The notes below the pieces were generated by a model. That model saw nothing but the letters and a program-made list of their open reading frames with translations, was not told the DNA's origin and ran no database searches. The translations under genes and the position numbers were made by a program. A stretch of DNA of 64,000 bases from Physcomitrium patens. Taxonomy: Eukaryota; Streptophyta; Bryopsida; Funariales; Funariaceae. The stretch covers positions 7,019,396-7,083,395 of the forward strand of contig NC_037267.1 in assembly GCF_000002425.4 (NCBI RefSeq), in the 5' to 3' direction. Positions 11,126-27,500 of the stretch are shown one piece after another. How positions within the stretch are numbered: the stretch's first letter is position 1; every line of letters starts with the position of its first letter.

Positions 11126-12836
11126 TTTATGTTTTTTATATTTTTGTAAGTGTTTTCGGAATGATTGTGTTATGGATTATGGGGGCAATATCATCGTTGG
11201 GGGGTAACTGGAACTAAAGCAAAAGTAGGATTGGTAACTTTTGTGTGAGGATAAAGCGTGGTTAGAGAGAGTTTTATTGGGTATTTATTCAATTATAGTT
11301 TATTGATGCAAGATGGAATTGCAATAATTCTTTGAATTATGTATTTTCTTAAATTTAAATAAAATTTAAAGATAAAAATATGAGTATTTAAAATCAAATT
11401 GATAGATTACTAAGTGTAAAAATTTAACTATTGTAGGAACTGTCAAATCAATAGTCCAACTTAAATCACAATTTTTGTCTTATTGAAAAAAATAGTTTTA
11501 AAACGTATTTTTTCCATGTTTTACCAACTATTATTGGATATTACATATTAATGTTATTGGATATTATATATATTATTACTAAATAAATAATTTTTAATTA
11601 TATTTATCTTATTTTATCAACTATTAAAATCAAACAACACCACTAATTAAATAACATTTGATGCAATTTATAATATCTTTTATAAGAAAGATTCAGTTTA
11701 TTTAATAAAATTTAAAATATTGGCAAAATTGAATTCAATTGTTTGACTTTAAATTATATATTAAAGGCAAATAATCCTTAAATCTTTAAAATAGTGCATT
11801 TTATAGCAAGAATAATGTGAAGACAATACTTTCTACTTCAATGAATCTTAGTTTTAATTTTTTTCAATTAGTTTTATTAAATTGTCAAAACAGATATTTA
11901 TACATTATTAAGAACTAGCAGAAACCTATGCCATTGGGCATGAATAAGATGCTTATAGATTGTAAACTAGATGTCTTTTTGCTAAGTAATGATTTCTTGG
12001 ATTTCAATCAATGAGAAGGCTTTTTTGTCTTTTTAGTCTTATACCTAAGCTTTCTTTATTATACATATGGATATTTTGTGCAAAAAAACAAGAAGTTTTG
12101 ATTAAAAAAAATAAATCATGTTGTAGATAATAGAATTGTTCAATAATTATGTCAAGATTTAAACAACTTCTAATTAATAATTTACTACGATAAAATATAA
12201 AAAGACTTCATAGGACTAAGAATGACTTTAATATTGTTTCTCTATGTTTCATGTAGGAAAGTGAACTTTATGTAAAATACCATCTTTTACATCATTTTTT
12301 AACTTTTAAATTTATTTAATAACTATTAAAAACAATTTTTAATATTCAATAAACTATCCTATAAATTTCTTTAAGTTTAGATATATATATATATAACCAT
12401 ATATGTATAATTTTTTTGCAAAACAATCAAAATCATAACTGCATCTTAAAGTCTAGTTTTCAATACATGCAATCTTCACTTCAAAAAAAAATAAATATAG
12501 ATTGTCTTAAAATAGCATACCATTTTGTCAATTTGATAATCCATACAACATTCTAAATGTGATGAATGCATATAATAGTTAACTTGCATATTATTTTAAT
12601 AATGTATAAAATAAAAATTATTACATTGTTTCCTATATATATATATATATATATAACAAGGATTGATATGTTGTTTTTTTAGTAAATATCTACACAGATT
12701 TAGATCTACAATTTTTATAGAACTTTCTCAAATAATTCAAAGAAATCCGCAGACAAGACTCAGAAATTTTAAGTTGATTAGACACCATCAGTTCTCATAT
12801 TATATGAACACAACTCAAAATTACTGATAAACATAC

Positions 12837-12839
<3 letters not shown>

Positions 12840-12871
<32 letters not shown>
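12840..12871. repeat. Poly-A tract
   Basis: An uninterrupted run of 32 A in an AT-rich spacer. It may be the tail of a retroposed sequence, but no element body was recognised beside it. Confidence 0.85.
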
Positions 12872-12874
<3 letters not shown>

Positions 12875-13058
12875 AGAATGAGTTCAATTCAATTTGCTAA
12901 ACTCTACTATTGATACTTCTTTGTCGTAAACAAAACTTCACTTAAGGAGATTAAATAAGAAAAGCTTCCTCATTTCTTCCTAGTCTTTGGACTAACTTTC
13001 ATTGTTGCAGAGTGAACAACCTATGAAAAGTGACATTAAGAGAGACACTTGATTGACG

Positions 13059-15318
13059 CTAGCAGTTACCCTCAGCAAAACTTCGAACTTGTGCTGTTAG
13101 TGAGGGATGAGTACCCGTCTTCTTCAAAGATCGGACATGTGTATCCGTAAGACCATCTTCACAAATCTCTCCCAGCTGCCAGCGTGGCCTCAAATCAAGC
13201 TGTTCAGTAGACATTGGTCCAGCCTTAGTCAAAATCCCATCAAGTCATAATGATAGTGCTAGTGGTCCAGACCCACCCTTGAAATTCTTTCATGGGACTC
13301 AGACATGATAAAGAATCATGACAGTACGCAAAAACATAAGAAAGTGTGATGATGAAACCCACTCCAACATTAAATTTAAAACATACCCAACAATCAGAAG
13401 TTTCATCAATCGGGGGAGGAGGCTGTGTCATCCCCCTGTTGTAGTGCTCAATACCTGCCCACGCTACCATCACTCCTGCATGGGAAAGATTTAAGACTTT
13501 ATTAGCACATGTATCCCTGTACAACTGTTGGCCACGCATAATCAATATATTGCAACCATATGATCTAAGAGTGGATTTGAAACGTGTACGAATTGTGGGA
13601 ACTGACCGACAAGCCCACAAGACAACTCCTATGTATCCATATTCCTTCTGGAAATAGATTCCTTAATAATGCACCAGCACTCTGATTGGTACTGTGCAAG
13701 GAAATCCACATTGATTCTACATCCTGTAAGGAAAAGTAGAAGATACCATTATCGGTGCAGAGGCGAGGCGGGGGACATACAAGGCGAAGCCCAACTTCTT
13801 GAGAGATGTAATTCAGTCTGCTCCGAACTAATTGGTTGGAAGCTACGCCTCCTGATACAACCTGCGAAACAAGAAAGGGAAAGTTATACATTTTGTATCA
13901 TGTATTCAAAGTATGCCAACACCTGGATGAGGAGTGAGAATCACGCTGTTCAACGCAAACGTCATTATAGCACTAACTGGCTTTTATTGGCTCAATGGAG
14001 CATATCAAGATTGAGACTGCTCACCAAACACTGCACTGAAGGATTAATTTTCCGTGCCCACTCCAAAGCTCTGCGGCATCTGTCCTCCAGGTGAAGTACA
14101 GCAACTCTCTGATTGAAGAATTCCATCGTTTTTTATTACACCTCTCTGATTGGCCTTCTTCATCCACAAAACAGAAAAAATGCAGGAGAATTGACATGAA
14201 ACAACTACAGAATACAATGACTACTTCACTTCCCGTCGGGGTTAATAGCAAACATCAACTACGTGTGACAAGTTTAGGAGGATCATTTCTTGACTTAAAG
14301 CAGTAGATGTATCTGCTACCAATATCCTTGCCTGAAAAGATGCTGCCAGGTCTGCTCGAAGACGGCGGTCTTCAGGGTCTGCCTCTGCTAGCGGCACTTC
14401 AGCATTACTGAAATATTCAGATTTGAGGAAAGTCAGATAGTTACTCATGTTCTTATAATTAACTGAACTTGCCTACATTAGTCAAATACAACTATAGACT
14501 ATATCCATCTCTGATACAAAACAACACGCCACTAATACCCCAGTTGTGGATAGTTAAATAGCGTCTTTACTACTATTTCTGCAGAATCTCTGCGCAAGTT
14601 TATTTCATAAATCTAAATTGAACCGATACTTTTCAAGCTTATTCAGGGAAAATCATAGATAACAAGCAATAAGGACTTCTACCCATCACATAGTGTAAAT
14701 TTCCATATGACTTTTGATAGTAAAGTTCCGTCGATCTGTTGAAATTACGATGCCATTAAGATTACATACATGCTCTTAGAAGCGATGGCCATGCGGACCT
14801 GATTCTTGAGGCCAGCATATGAGAAATTACAATTTTGACGGTGTCGCATAGGCACCTGAAGCATTGGGTGCAAGTTGGTGAGGCACAAACATTGTTCAGA
14901 CCAAGCTACTACAGTATGAACAGATTGAGTGCACGATAAAAGTGAAATGACAACTTAAATTGACCGATTTTCACCAGCAACGTTTGAGAATCAATCTATA
15001 TTGAAGAACATTCCTCTAAATTTCATGACTTTCGGGCCCTGGATCAGATAAAACATTCTATAAAAGATAATTCCAAGAATACATCAATGAGACGTCAGCG
15101 CAGCATCCAATGTCAGCGTGAAGAAACTCACAGAAAAGTTAAAAGCATTAGCATCTCCTTCCAAAGCAAGCTGTTCAAGAGCTGGACCCCCTCCACGTTT
15201 TAAGTCCAACCCTAGAAGCCTCGCTGTCTTGTCATACGCCTGCGCCGAATTCAAAGCCAGTGGAGTTTTGATTACCAGTTGCCTGGGGTAAGAAGAACTA
15301 GCAACAAATAAAAAAACG

Positions 15319-15404
<86 letters not shown>

Positions 15405-16964
15405 CAGAGTTATGGGACAGATTCGTAAGCATGAAATAACTATGACATCACTTTGGGTATGGGGTACACGTCAAACGAACTCTTGAGACTCTCGGAAACA
15501 AAAACAAAACCGCAACGTCAACTCTACACATATTCCTCCATCTCTATTTCAACGTGAGGGCTTTATCAGAAATCAATTTAATAAAAAGTAAGAAGCATGG
15601 TTCAAAAAAACACGATCCACTTTTTCTCACCTCACCAATGGCATCGTCAACTGTGGTGCCCAGCTGTGTATATTGACCAACGTCTTGAGCCAGCAAAAGC
15701 AAGTTGTGTCCTCCTATCGCTCATAAGTACGAAGTAGGTGCACAATCAGTTTCTATAAGTTCATCTCTTTCACCTCGAGAGGATGTTATAGTTGCAAGTT
15801 AATCTACATTAAGACATCACTGGGCGTACCTGAAACTAAGAGCACCACAAAAGGGAACTCCACTCCTTTTTCTGTCAGCCTACACAAATGAATCCCAGAA
15901 CTTTAAATTAAGCAACAAAACTTAGAGACATCTCCAAATTAAGACGTTGTCAGAAACTTCTACATTGGAAATTTGAACTATTTAATTTAAAAAGTACTCA
16001 AAAGAACCAATTATTCATTAGCATAAAGTACTGGACCTCCTGGCATGTCAAGAGACTTCACAGACAGTTACAAAAAAGCCATATAAAAAGTAAGACCACC
16101 TGACAACAAGTGCATGCGCTTCCATGTGATGAACACCAACCATGGGCAGGCGGTGAACCCGTGCTATTTCCCTTGCCTTGCTAACGCCCACTGTAGCCAG
16201 TTAACGAACAAAAAAATCGTGATTTATGCAGAAAGGTCAGGTATTCCACGATGATGCTCAAGCCTTCCAATGACTGAGAACTTCAACACATTTAACTTGA
16301 ACACTTTTATAAATCACTGACTGTTACCCTACAACAAAATAAACTAATAATATGTAAAAATATCCCAAGCACATTGGGACACGGATGTGACCTCGTAGAC
16401 ACATGCTTAATCCTGGACCGATGGTAACGGCCACGGCAGAAAGGTCTCCCTCTTGGACATTTGCTTTCGCAAGAGCTTCTGCCACGACCTGCCACCTCAA
16501 AGATTATTTGCACTTCATCCAGATTACACAAAGAATCATTTCACTAACATTGGTATGAATCAAGTGAACACGATCCAACAAGTAATATCCACCAGTACCA
16601 ATAACTGCCTAATCTCTAAGAGAAAATCATAACTATCAGTGTTTATACTAATAATGAATAAGAAGCATCACACGAAGGACGGCCGAATATAAGGACTGTC
16701 ACGAATTGAAGTTTTTATCATACCCTATCAATAGCCTTGGCATGGGCATCCTGGGCTAGGTTGGGCACAACTCCACCCCACTGAACTAGCAAGTCCGCCT
16801 TCATAGATACAACACCAACGTACGATCAGAATTCGTTATAAAGCTTTGACAAAAGAAAATGGTTCAAAATCTACGCACTATTACACTAAAAACTTTGCCA
16901 AATAATCTCCAAATTAAACGAATCATGCAAATAATAAAGCAAAGACAGATAAACCAACTGAAAA

Positions 16965-16995
<31 letters not shown>

Positions 16996-17873
16996 CAAAA
17001 CGAACCAAAACAGAAAGAGAAGGCGAAACAAAGCCCAGGGCTCAGCACTGTTATGATCCACCTGCGATGCAAGTGCTTCCCCAAGAATGCGACCATCTGT
17101 AGTGACCTGCAACATTTCAGACAGGTAAAGGAGGTCGAAGATTCTATAAGAAATCTTGATACCGCAAAGGGTGAGTTATCTCAATGAAAACCAACCTAGT
17201 GAAAAAATTTACCAAATAAGACATATTCAAGGTGACACAACTGAGATGCCGCCTATTAGACAGCGGTAAGTGGGGCTACAGAATGGGCAAGAGCTCCTGC
17301 AGACTACGCTTCAAAATGACGTGTTTTAAATTGACCTCAATTCAATCCTGCTGAACAACAAAATTTGCCAAGGGATTACATGTTGTCCTAAACCCTAAAC
17401 CCTAGAAGCGAATTCTCCCCTCATCAATTGCGCAATAACGATACAAGCGATTCAATCAATTCACTCATAGAGACCTTAAGAACCTAACCCACTGCTTCTT
17501 CATCGATGAGCCCTGTCATTTTTTTTCAGACGCTACCCGACTAAAACAAAGCCTCAAAACAGAATGGCAGGGAAGAGAGGAGATGATGCATTACCACGGC
17601 CGCACCGGTGTCGTCACAGCTAGTCTCGATGCCCAATACAAGCCCTCCTCCACGCTCTCCCTCGCCAACAGCTCCATGCAATGCCCGCACTCGCAGTGCC
17701 GACCCTGAGCACCGGCATTGTAATCTGGCCACATTCGCACTCCGACTCAAGCTACCACAAACAGAGATGACACTTCTCAATCCTCCAGCACCGAATACCA
17801 TCGCTGCAGGCCGAGGCCACGCAGCAGCTTGAAACACGAGTCTCCTGTGAACCATTCCCACTGGCAAGGCCAT
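13059..17873 (-). CDS. GCP1: Organellar tRNA N6-threonylcarbamoyladenosine transferase (TsaD/Kae1/Qri7 family)
   Basis: Fourteen exons: 17873-17595, 17106-17062, 16798-16724, 16488-16392, 16190-16100, 15879-15830, 15713-15631, 15239-15132, 14855-14770, 14407-14332, 14108-14025, 13861-13747, 13475-13387 and 13223-13059. The joined CDS is 1443 bases (480 aa), a usual length for the organellar plant form. The enzyme places threonylcarbamoyl on A37 of ANN-decoding tRNAs. About 75 Arg/Ser/Ala-rich residues precede LGIETSCDD (80-88), as expected of a transit peptide. Also visible are GPGLS, the metal-binding HxxxH (H187-MEA-H191), LVSGGH, FSYAGLK, VSGGVASN and a C-terminal RPRWQLGE segment. All phases agree. 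Donor 10 is probably GC (CAG|GCAAGG); a GT donor 12 bases further on would add four residues. The last acceptor could also lie 24 bases further on. Cytosolic Kae1/OSGEP is shorter and lacks the presequence, so the organellar assignment is favoured. Confidence 0.93.
14331..14332 (-). promoter_or_regulatory. GCP1: Non-canonical GC splice donor of GCP1 intron 10
   Basis: Exon 10 ends TTTCAG and the intron begins GCAAGG, the usual context of rare GC-AG introns. Splicing here joins ASFQ directly to RVAVLHLE, the ungapped family arrangement. The competing GT donor at 14319-14318 has a poor context and would insert ARIL. Confidence 0.7.
15317..15401. repeat. (CA)n(TA)n microsatellite in GCP1 intron 7
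   Basis: On the plus strand a short CACA run passes into about 34 TA units. It lies inside the intron between exons 7 and 8 and should vary in length between individuals. Confidence 0.9.
16963..17001. repeat. (CAAAA)n low-complexity tract in GCP1 intron 2
   Basis: Repeated CAAAA/CAAAAA units within the intron between exons 2 and 3 of GCP1. On the coding strand the tract is TTTTG-rich. Confidence 0.8.
17387..17405. promoter_or_regulatory. Telobox cluster in GCP1 intron 1
   Basis: Just over two consecutive CCCTAAA units (plant telomere-type repeat), reading AGGGTTTAGGG on the coding strand, in the first intron about 190 bases from its donor. Teloboxes near plant gene starts are known binding sites for telobox-binding factors. 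Function here is inferred. Confidence 0.5.
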
Positions 17874-18624
17874 GCCTGAATCACCAAGCTTCCTCGTCCA
17901 CTACTTCTATCAATCCTACAATCTCAGCATCAGCTTCACCACCGCCATCAACTCCACAAAATCTACGACACAGCCAAACCTAATTCCCAATTCCACGATC
18001 AGCACCAACGAGATTTCATTGCATTGTGTGCATTGTCCATAGCCACGAGTCTCTGGGAAGCCCTAACTCGGTTTCCCCTGCTTCCAAACTCATCGTCACC
18101 GAATTTCGACCTCGAATTGCGTCGACTGTATGAGTTTGGACGAAACCACAAATTCAGAGTGAAAACTGCGATTGAGTGCGGCAACAATCCCGCATCACAG
18201 CTTCAGAAATTCTGCGGCGCTGTTTTTGGTTTCGCTGCATCAACTTTTGCGAGGACTCTTTGGTTGGCTTCGTTTGGCTGTTGCTCGCCCTTGCGATAAG
18301 CTTCTCGTCGCAAAAAAGTGCATTTTACTTTAAGTTTATTTGTCATGTTTTTTAAATCAGTGTTTATAAAAATATACTAAGAATAAGAGTAATCATTGTA
18401 CTATTTATCTTCGTTTTTCTGTGTTTTAATTATATGTTATTGGAATGTGAATCTAATTTTTGTAGTTTTTACTTTTTGTTGTGTACTATTAGTGGTTTGT
18501 AGATGTAAGAATGAATTTTGGAAATAAAATAAAACAAAACAAAGCAAAAACTTATTGTGAATGTGTAAAATTTTGAAACAAAAGTTTGAATGATTACTCA
18601 ATCTTGAAATTTTATCTTAGTCTC

Positions 18625-18638
18625 TCTCTATATATATG

Positions 18639-18678
<40 letters not shown>

Positions 18679-18682
18679 CTAT
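18625..18682. repeat. (TA)n-rich tract
   Basis: An interrupted TATATG/TATATA run in an AT-rich spacer just before an old LTR fragment. Confidence 0.8.
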
Positions 18683-18793
18683 AAATATAAAAATATATAT
18701 GCTTTTCCAACACAATTGTGATCTTCTACTATTTGTAGTGCTAATGTCTCCATTATTTTATTAACACATTGGTTCTTTTTAAACAATAGACAT

Positions 18794-19289
18794 TGTCACA
18801 AACATACATATTTACTCCAATAATTACTTAGATACTATGAATACATAAAAGTAAGTTAATTTGATGATATCTTGTACGAAAGTTTCCTAGAAGCTTCATG
18901 GATGTGGTTTCACCTTTGTACATGTCTATAGGTCATTAGAAGGTTATAAAATTAGCCAATAAGTAAGCCATGTGTCACACAAGTTGATAGCTTGTGATAT
19001 AAGCTAATAATGTGGCACATATGTAGGAAACTTGCCTTGTGAGTTAAGATACATGTCTTATAAATTGGACACATATTGGAGGTCTTATAAAATGTCGTCA
19101 TGTAGCTTCTAATTAGATAGTATATATAGAGACAAGAATAAACTTTTCTTCACTCTTGTCAATGTTTTTCTAGTCTTTAGTCTTATTTCAAGTTTCAATA
19201 TTATATTAGTTTTGAATAAATATCTATTCTTTTACAATTACACAAGAATGTATTGGATTTTTGATTTGTCAAAATTAATTTCCTTGACA
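18794..19289 (+). repeat. Diverged solo LTR of the Gypsy family seen at 57.4 kb
   Basis: The sequence aligns along most of its length with the 5' LTR at 57382-57953. Shared blocks include TACATATTTACT, AGAAGCTTCATGGA, AGTTAAGATAC, AATGTCG, AGATAGTATATATAGAG (LTR TATA box at 19121-19128) and TTCTTCACTCTTGTCAA. No internal region follows, so it is a solo LTR or a remnant. The 3' limit is approximate because similarity fades after about 19170. Confidence 0.7.
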
Positions 19290-19365
19290 AACACCAATAT
19301 CTTCATTATCTCACTAACACGATTTTTTTTTTTTTTTTTTGTTTTTTTTCTAACTAAAATAAAGC

Positions 19366-19425
19366 CATAATGGCTTATTGAACAAAAGTAGTTACAAGAT
19401 TACTTTTGTTCAATAAGCCATTATG
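19366..19425. repeat. Perfect 25-bp inverted repeat with 10-base loop
   Basis: Arms 19366-19390 and 19401-19425 are exact reverse complements around the loop GTTACAAGAT. The arms carry the motif AATGGCTTATTGAACAAAAG. A T-rich run precedes and the flanks are AT-rich. It may be a tiny transposon remnant or a hairpin-forming element. No ORF is nearby. Confidence 0.85.
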
Positions 19426-20027
19426 CTTTCGCTAAAATTAAGTTAATCTTAATAATAAAATCGAATTTGTATTTTTATGTATAAAATTCAGTAAGCATAA
19501 TCTTTTTTTCTTTTTTCTTTTTTTTTTTTCTTATCTAGATCTTTAAAAACTAAAACATTATATTTTTACAACATCAAAGCAATTAACACTTTGTGTATAT
19601 CTATATTATAAATAAGTCATAAATCACTTAAAAGATAATAAAATAAAATAAAGTAAGAAGATTGTTAGAAAGACATCTCCCTTTTATTTTCTAGATTATT
19701 TCTCTCCTTCCATCTCCCTCCCTTTTCCATGCTACACCAAGAATACACCATTGCAATAAGTTTTTCAATAAGTTGGACAGTAATAAAGTTGAAAGATACA
19801 AAAAGAATAACAAAAAAAATAGTAATTCACAATACTACCATACCAGCAATACAAAGCCAAATCAAACCAAATAAATAAATAAATAAAAGTGTTCACATCA
19901 GAATTCCACTAAGCAGATATTATTATTTTAAATTAATATATATATATATATATATATAGAAATTTTTTATTATTAATATTAATCTATTATATGTTTTTGT
20001 TTTTATTTTTATTTTTCTTTTTTGATG

Positions 20028-20053
20028 TTTTTTTTTTTTTTTTTTTTTTTTTA
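20028..20053. repeat. Poly-T tract
   Basis: A run of about 25 T in the AT-rich spacer. Confidence 0.8.
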
Positions 20054-21035
20054 ATTTCTTTTAGCTTTATTAGTATCTTACTTCTTGAAAAACTTGTAGT
20101 AGTAATATATTATTGGTATTACATGAGAGAGGTGTCTATATAGTAAAAATGAGGTGTCTACATATTAAAAGAGAGATGTTGATATAGAAAAAAGAGGGTA
20201 TTAATATAGAAGTTTCTAAAAATAACTGTTTTAATTCAAAATTATAGTCTAGCACCATCAAGGATCATATTGAAATATATAATTATAAGAAATTTAATTC
20301 TTTTAAATATTGTAATAATATAGGAATTAATCATTTTTATTCTTGGTTTTTAAATCTAAAGAAAAGCCATAACCAATCTTTATTCTTTGCATCAAAAAAC
20401 AACTTAAACCAAATTGACTAAAAACAATTATTTCAATTCTACAAATACTTTTAGAATTGTATTTTTTTTTAATATCAAACATATCTTGTTGATATAATTT
20501 TATAATTTTTATAATTTTTCTCTTATTATACATGCATTATCAAAATAGTATTAACAATCTAGTATTTATATGTTTAATCAATTACTACAACAAGCAATTA
20601 ATAAAACAAATTAGTTGTCCAATATTTATTATAATTAGTAATCTCAAAATATTTTTTACTTCTATTTAAAATATATTTCATGTAAAATCGTGTCTTAAAA
20701 TTTGTACATTTTATTATTCAATTACTACCAAAGATTATATAATATAACACAATTAAATCCATTTATACCACTATCAACCTATAGAAATGCTACACTTGCA
20801 TATTTTTTAAAAATATAATCAAATTCTATGTAATATAAAAGATAAAAGAGATTCTATTATATATAAATTTTAGAACCTTATTTAAGTAGCAAAATTGCAA
20901 TTTAATTGGAAATTATATGTTTGATATTATAAGTTTCATTAATAAAAGAATATTTTTCAAATTTTCAAATTTTTAAAAATAAAAATAAAAAAATCATAAA
21001 AACTTACATATATTTATTTTTTATTTTTATTGTTT

Positions 21036-21230
21036 TGTTATCATGGACATACATATTTACTGTAATATATACCTATATGATTAAGTAGAAGTAGAAAAAA
21101 GTAGATTTATTTCATAACATTTTTCAAACTAGCTGCTTCGAAGCTTCATAGATGTTGTTTTGACTTTACATGTGTTTGTAATTGATTGGTTGGTTAGAAA
21201 CTTGGTTAATAAGTTAACTACAAATTCATT
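21036..21230 (+). repeat. Truncated LTR fragment of the same Gypsy family
   Basis: It starts TGTTATCATGGACATACATATTTACT and continues with AGCTTCATAGATGTTGTTTTGACTTTACATG and TTGGTTAGAAACTTGGTTAATAA. These align with the first 180 or so bases of the LTR at 57382. The alignment then stops, so only the 5' third of an LTR remains. Confidence 0.7.
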
Positions 21231-22491
21231 AATCATGTTTATATTTTTTTATGTGTATTTCAAAAATACACATATTTTTAATTCTTAACATTAAGAGACA
21301 TGCAACATTTACAAGATTGTAGATCATTCACTAATTTATATATATATTTATATTTTTCTACTATCACTAATAATAATTTGATATTTTCATCCACACTTTT
21401 ACTATATTTATTCCTTGGGTACTACTTGAGAATTTCAACATCCTTGCCTAATTTGTTTAATGTCCCAAATTAACACTTACATATTTTAAATTTAACTACC
21501 ATGTAAATGATGGGCTGTTGGAAACCAATCATGCTGCCTAGAAAAGGATGTTACTATGAGCAATGGCCAACAATTGTTCATTGATGAACATCTTGGATAG
21601 ACACATTTAGCATGAGTTGAAGATGTTGCTTTGTATACAACTAATAACCAAGACCATGCATTTGCAACAACCATAGCATGCTCAAGGGCACAAAACTAGT
21701 TGGCCTATGCTATCAAGCATTGCATGATGGGTGGAAATAGTAAAAGTGTGGGTAGAAATATCAATTCTCTACTGGTATTCACAATTGTTAAATAGATTTT
21801 GCCATTTGCATCTTTCTATTTTAAAAATAATAGATTGTTATGGAATTTTTATTTTACATGGTATAAACAATTTATAATACTTTAGTTAAAATTTTGCATT
21901 CTTTTTTTAGTATGAATAGCTGAATTGTGTATTAAATTGTGATCAGACAAATCATTGGTTCAAGTAATTTTCAAGTAATAAAATCCATAGTATTATCAAA
22001 CTTTGAATTACAAAAATAAGCAACGCTTGTGTGTTCGTTAATTGTATGAAAACAAAGTCATATTGATGATTCTTAATTCCTTATTCATGAAACTAGATGG
22101 AAAACATGTATAGGTTCAGTACACTAGTTAGGTTGACAAAGTGAGACGACTGCATTCAGAAAGATCATTGCAACAGCATGTTGCCTTTGAGTGAGGCATT
22201 CACATACCAAATCATTTCTGAACACTGTACCCTTTGATAAAGATTAATGATGCAATCAATGGAATTCACACAGTGCCTACTTATCTAAACACACAAATCC
22301 AAAAGAGTGAAAATCTGGGAATCAAGTTCCTGCCTTGAATTCGCACCCCATTGGGTAAAGAAAGCAGCCAGGCAGGAGAACCGAGGAAAAAATGCCACCT
22401 GCCCTCAATATTCGTCTGTACAAACAAATGTTAACTACTAAAACCCTTGACTCCCCAGCTCCCTCTACTTATGGACTGGCAACTGAATCTC

Positions 22492-26173
<3,682 letters not shown>

Positions 26174-26408
26174 CTTTGCACAACCTCTCGGTCTCCACTG
26201 CCCTCTTCGTAAATTCCAACCCCGTCTTCTCTCGCAACCTGCACCTCACTCACAAGAAAATCCGATTCTCAAATTCTAAACCACCCAAACCCTCTCCGAA
26301 CTCCTAAGATTCTCCTACTCTTCACTAATCTGTTAACCAAGCCAGTAGCGTCAAGTGGTTTCCCAACTCTTAAAAAATAAATTGCTCTCAATGCAGGTAT
26401 TCAAGACC

Positions 26409-26418
26409 GTTATATAGC
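26409..26418 (-). promoter_or_regulatory. CDC48: Probable TATA box of CDC48
   Basis: On the minus strand the site reads GCTATATAAC, about 240 bases upstream of the CDC48 start codon. This would imply a 5' leader of about 200 bases. No other strong TATA element lies nearer. Confidence 0.45.
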
Positions 26419-27478
26419 CTAGCATTCCACTCACAAGTTGCAAGCTACAAGTAAAGTGAAGATCTGGAAGCTGCTGCACCGCCTTCTGACCTTCTAACGC
26501 ACAAACTAGATATTGAATCTTGCCTTCCAGTCGGTTCCAAGAGATTAAGTCGACTCAAACGAGTGAGTTCGGCAGTTGCGTGGTCTGTAAGGCCTCCTTC
26601 GACCTTGTTGAATGTAACCCGTTTCGGAACGAAGGTCAGGTTGCAGGCCACCGAGAGCTCTCAGCTACAAGAGCAACACACCCTCCGAAACTGGGGTGAA
26701 GCTTCTCTTGTCCTACACCCCATTTCTCTTTTGCTTCATGGTTGTTTTTCCCCTACTACTGCCTATCTTTCTCTTTGTTTACCGGTACTTCCCGTCACAT
26801 TTGATGATCGGGTACCTTGCTCAGAGCATCTCCACAGTTAACCGTGTAATCTTCCTGATACCGCGATTCTGGCCACCACGACGAAGTATTGATGGAATAG
26901 CACCAGAACTCTAGGTCGTACCTTCCCTTAGGTCCATCATCTACGCCCAGTTTCTCCACCTTTTTTTAGCGCGGATGACAAACACAAAGTACGAATGCTC
27001 GCACACACTTTCATGAAGTGACATTATTGATCCCTCTTAACAGGATTGAAAGAGTCCATATATTCTCCTAGAATGCGATGTGCCAAAGTAGGTCTTCCGT
27101 CACCCCCTAATAAAATCAACGTAAACGAAAACGAAAAAAGATTAAACAAAATCAAACAGCAACGAGCTAAAGGAAAACAAACAAAACAAACGACATGAAA
27201 CAAAAACTATGCCATGAGCAGGAAACCATGGAGTAAGCTCCACATCAAACCGAGCTCTAAACACGGGAATTCAGTCGGTTTCAAGGTACTCACGTGGACA
27301 TGCTCAGGCATAGTCATGTTCGCTACCTTGACAAAAGAAAGAAAAGAAAAGAAAATTCTCAAACATTCCTTCGAATCATACAAAATAATCAACTTCGATT
27401 GGTGTTTGTTCAGGAACGGTAAGCAAGCTGCAATGATTTTCCTCAAGATATTTTTATTCTTCTGGCGAGATATCCTTC

Positions 27479-27500
27479 GTGTGTGTGTGTGTGTGTGAGT
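27479..27500. repeat. (GT)n microsatellite
   Basis: About nine GT units followed by GA-rich sequence. Confidence 0.85.

Larger units (their letters stand above)
10996..13058. other. AT-rich spacer with simple repeats
   Basis: The sequence turns abruptly AT-rich at about 11000. It contains a (TA)n tract passing into (TTTA)n (about 11083-11125), a (TA)n run (about 12637-12655) and a 32-base poly-A (12840-12871). No coding similarity was seen. The last 200 bases probably belong to the 3' end of GCP1. Confidence 0.6.
17874..22491. other. GCP1 upstream region and AT-rich spacer
   Basis: The stretch 17874-18300 is balanced in composition and probably holds the GCP1 5' untranslated region and promoter. 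From 18300 to about 22000 the sequence is AT-rich, with old LTR fragments, a perfect hairpin and homopolymer runs listed separately. From about 22140 to 22490 it becomes balanced and likely includes the CDC48 3' untranslated region. No gene was found. Confidence 0.55.

Noticed and set aside
16859-17115. Lys/Asn-rich and Phe/Leu-rich ORFs in GCP1 intron 2
   Set aside because: Products of the (CAAAA)n tract inside an intron.
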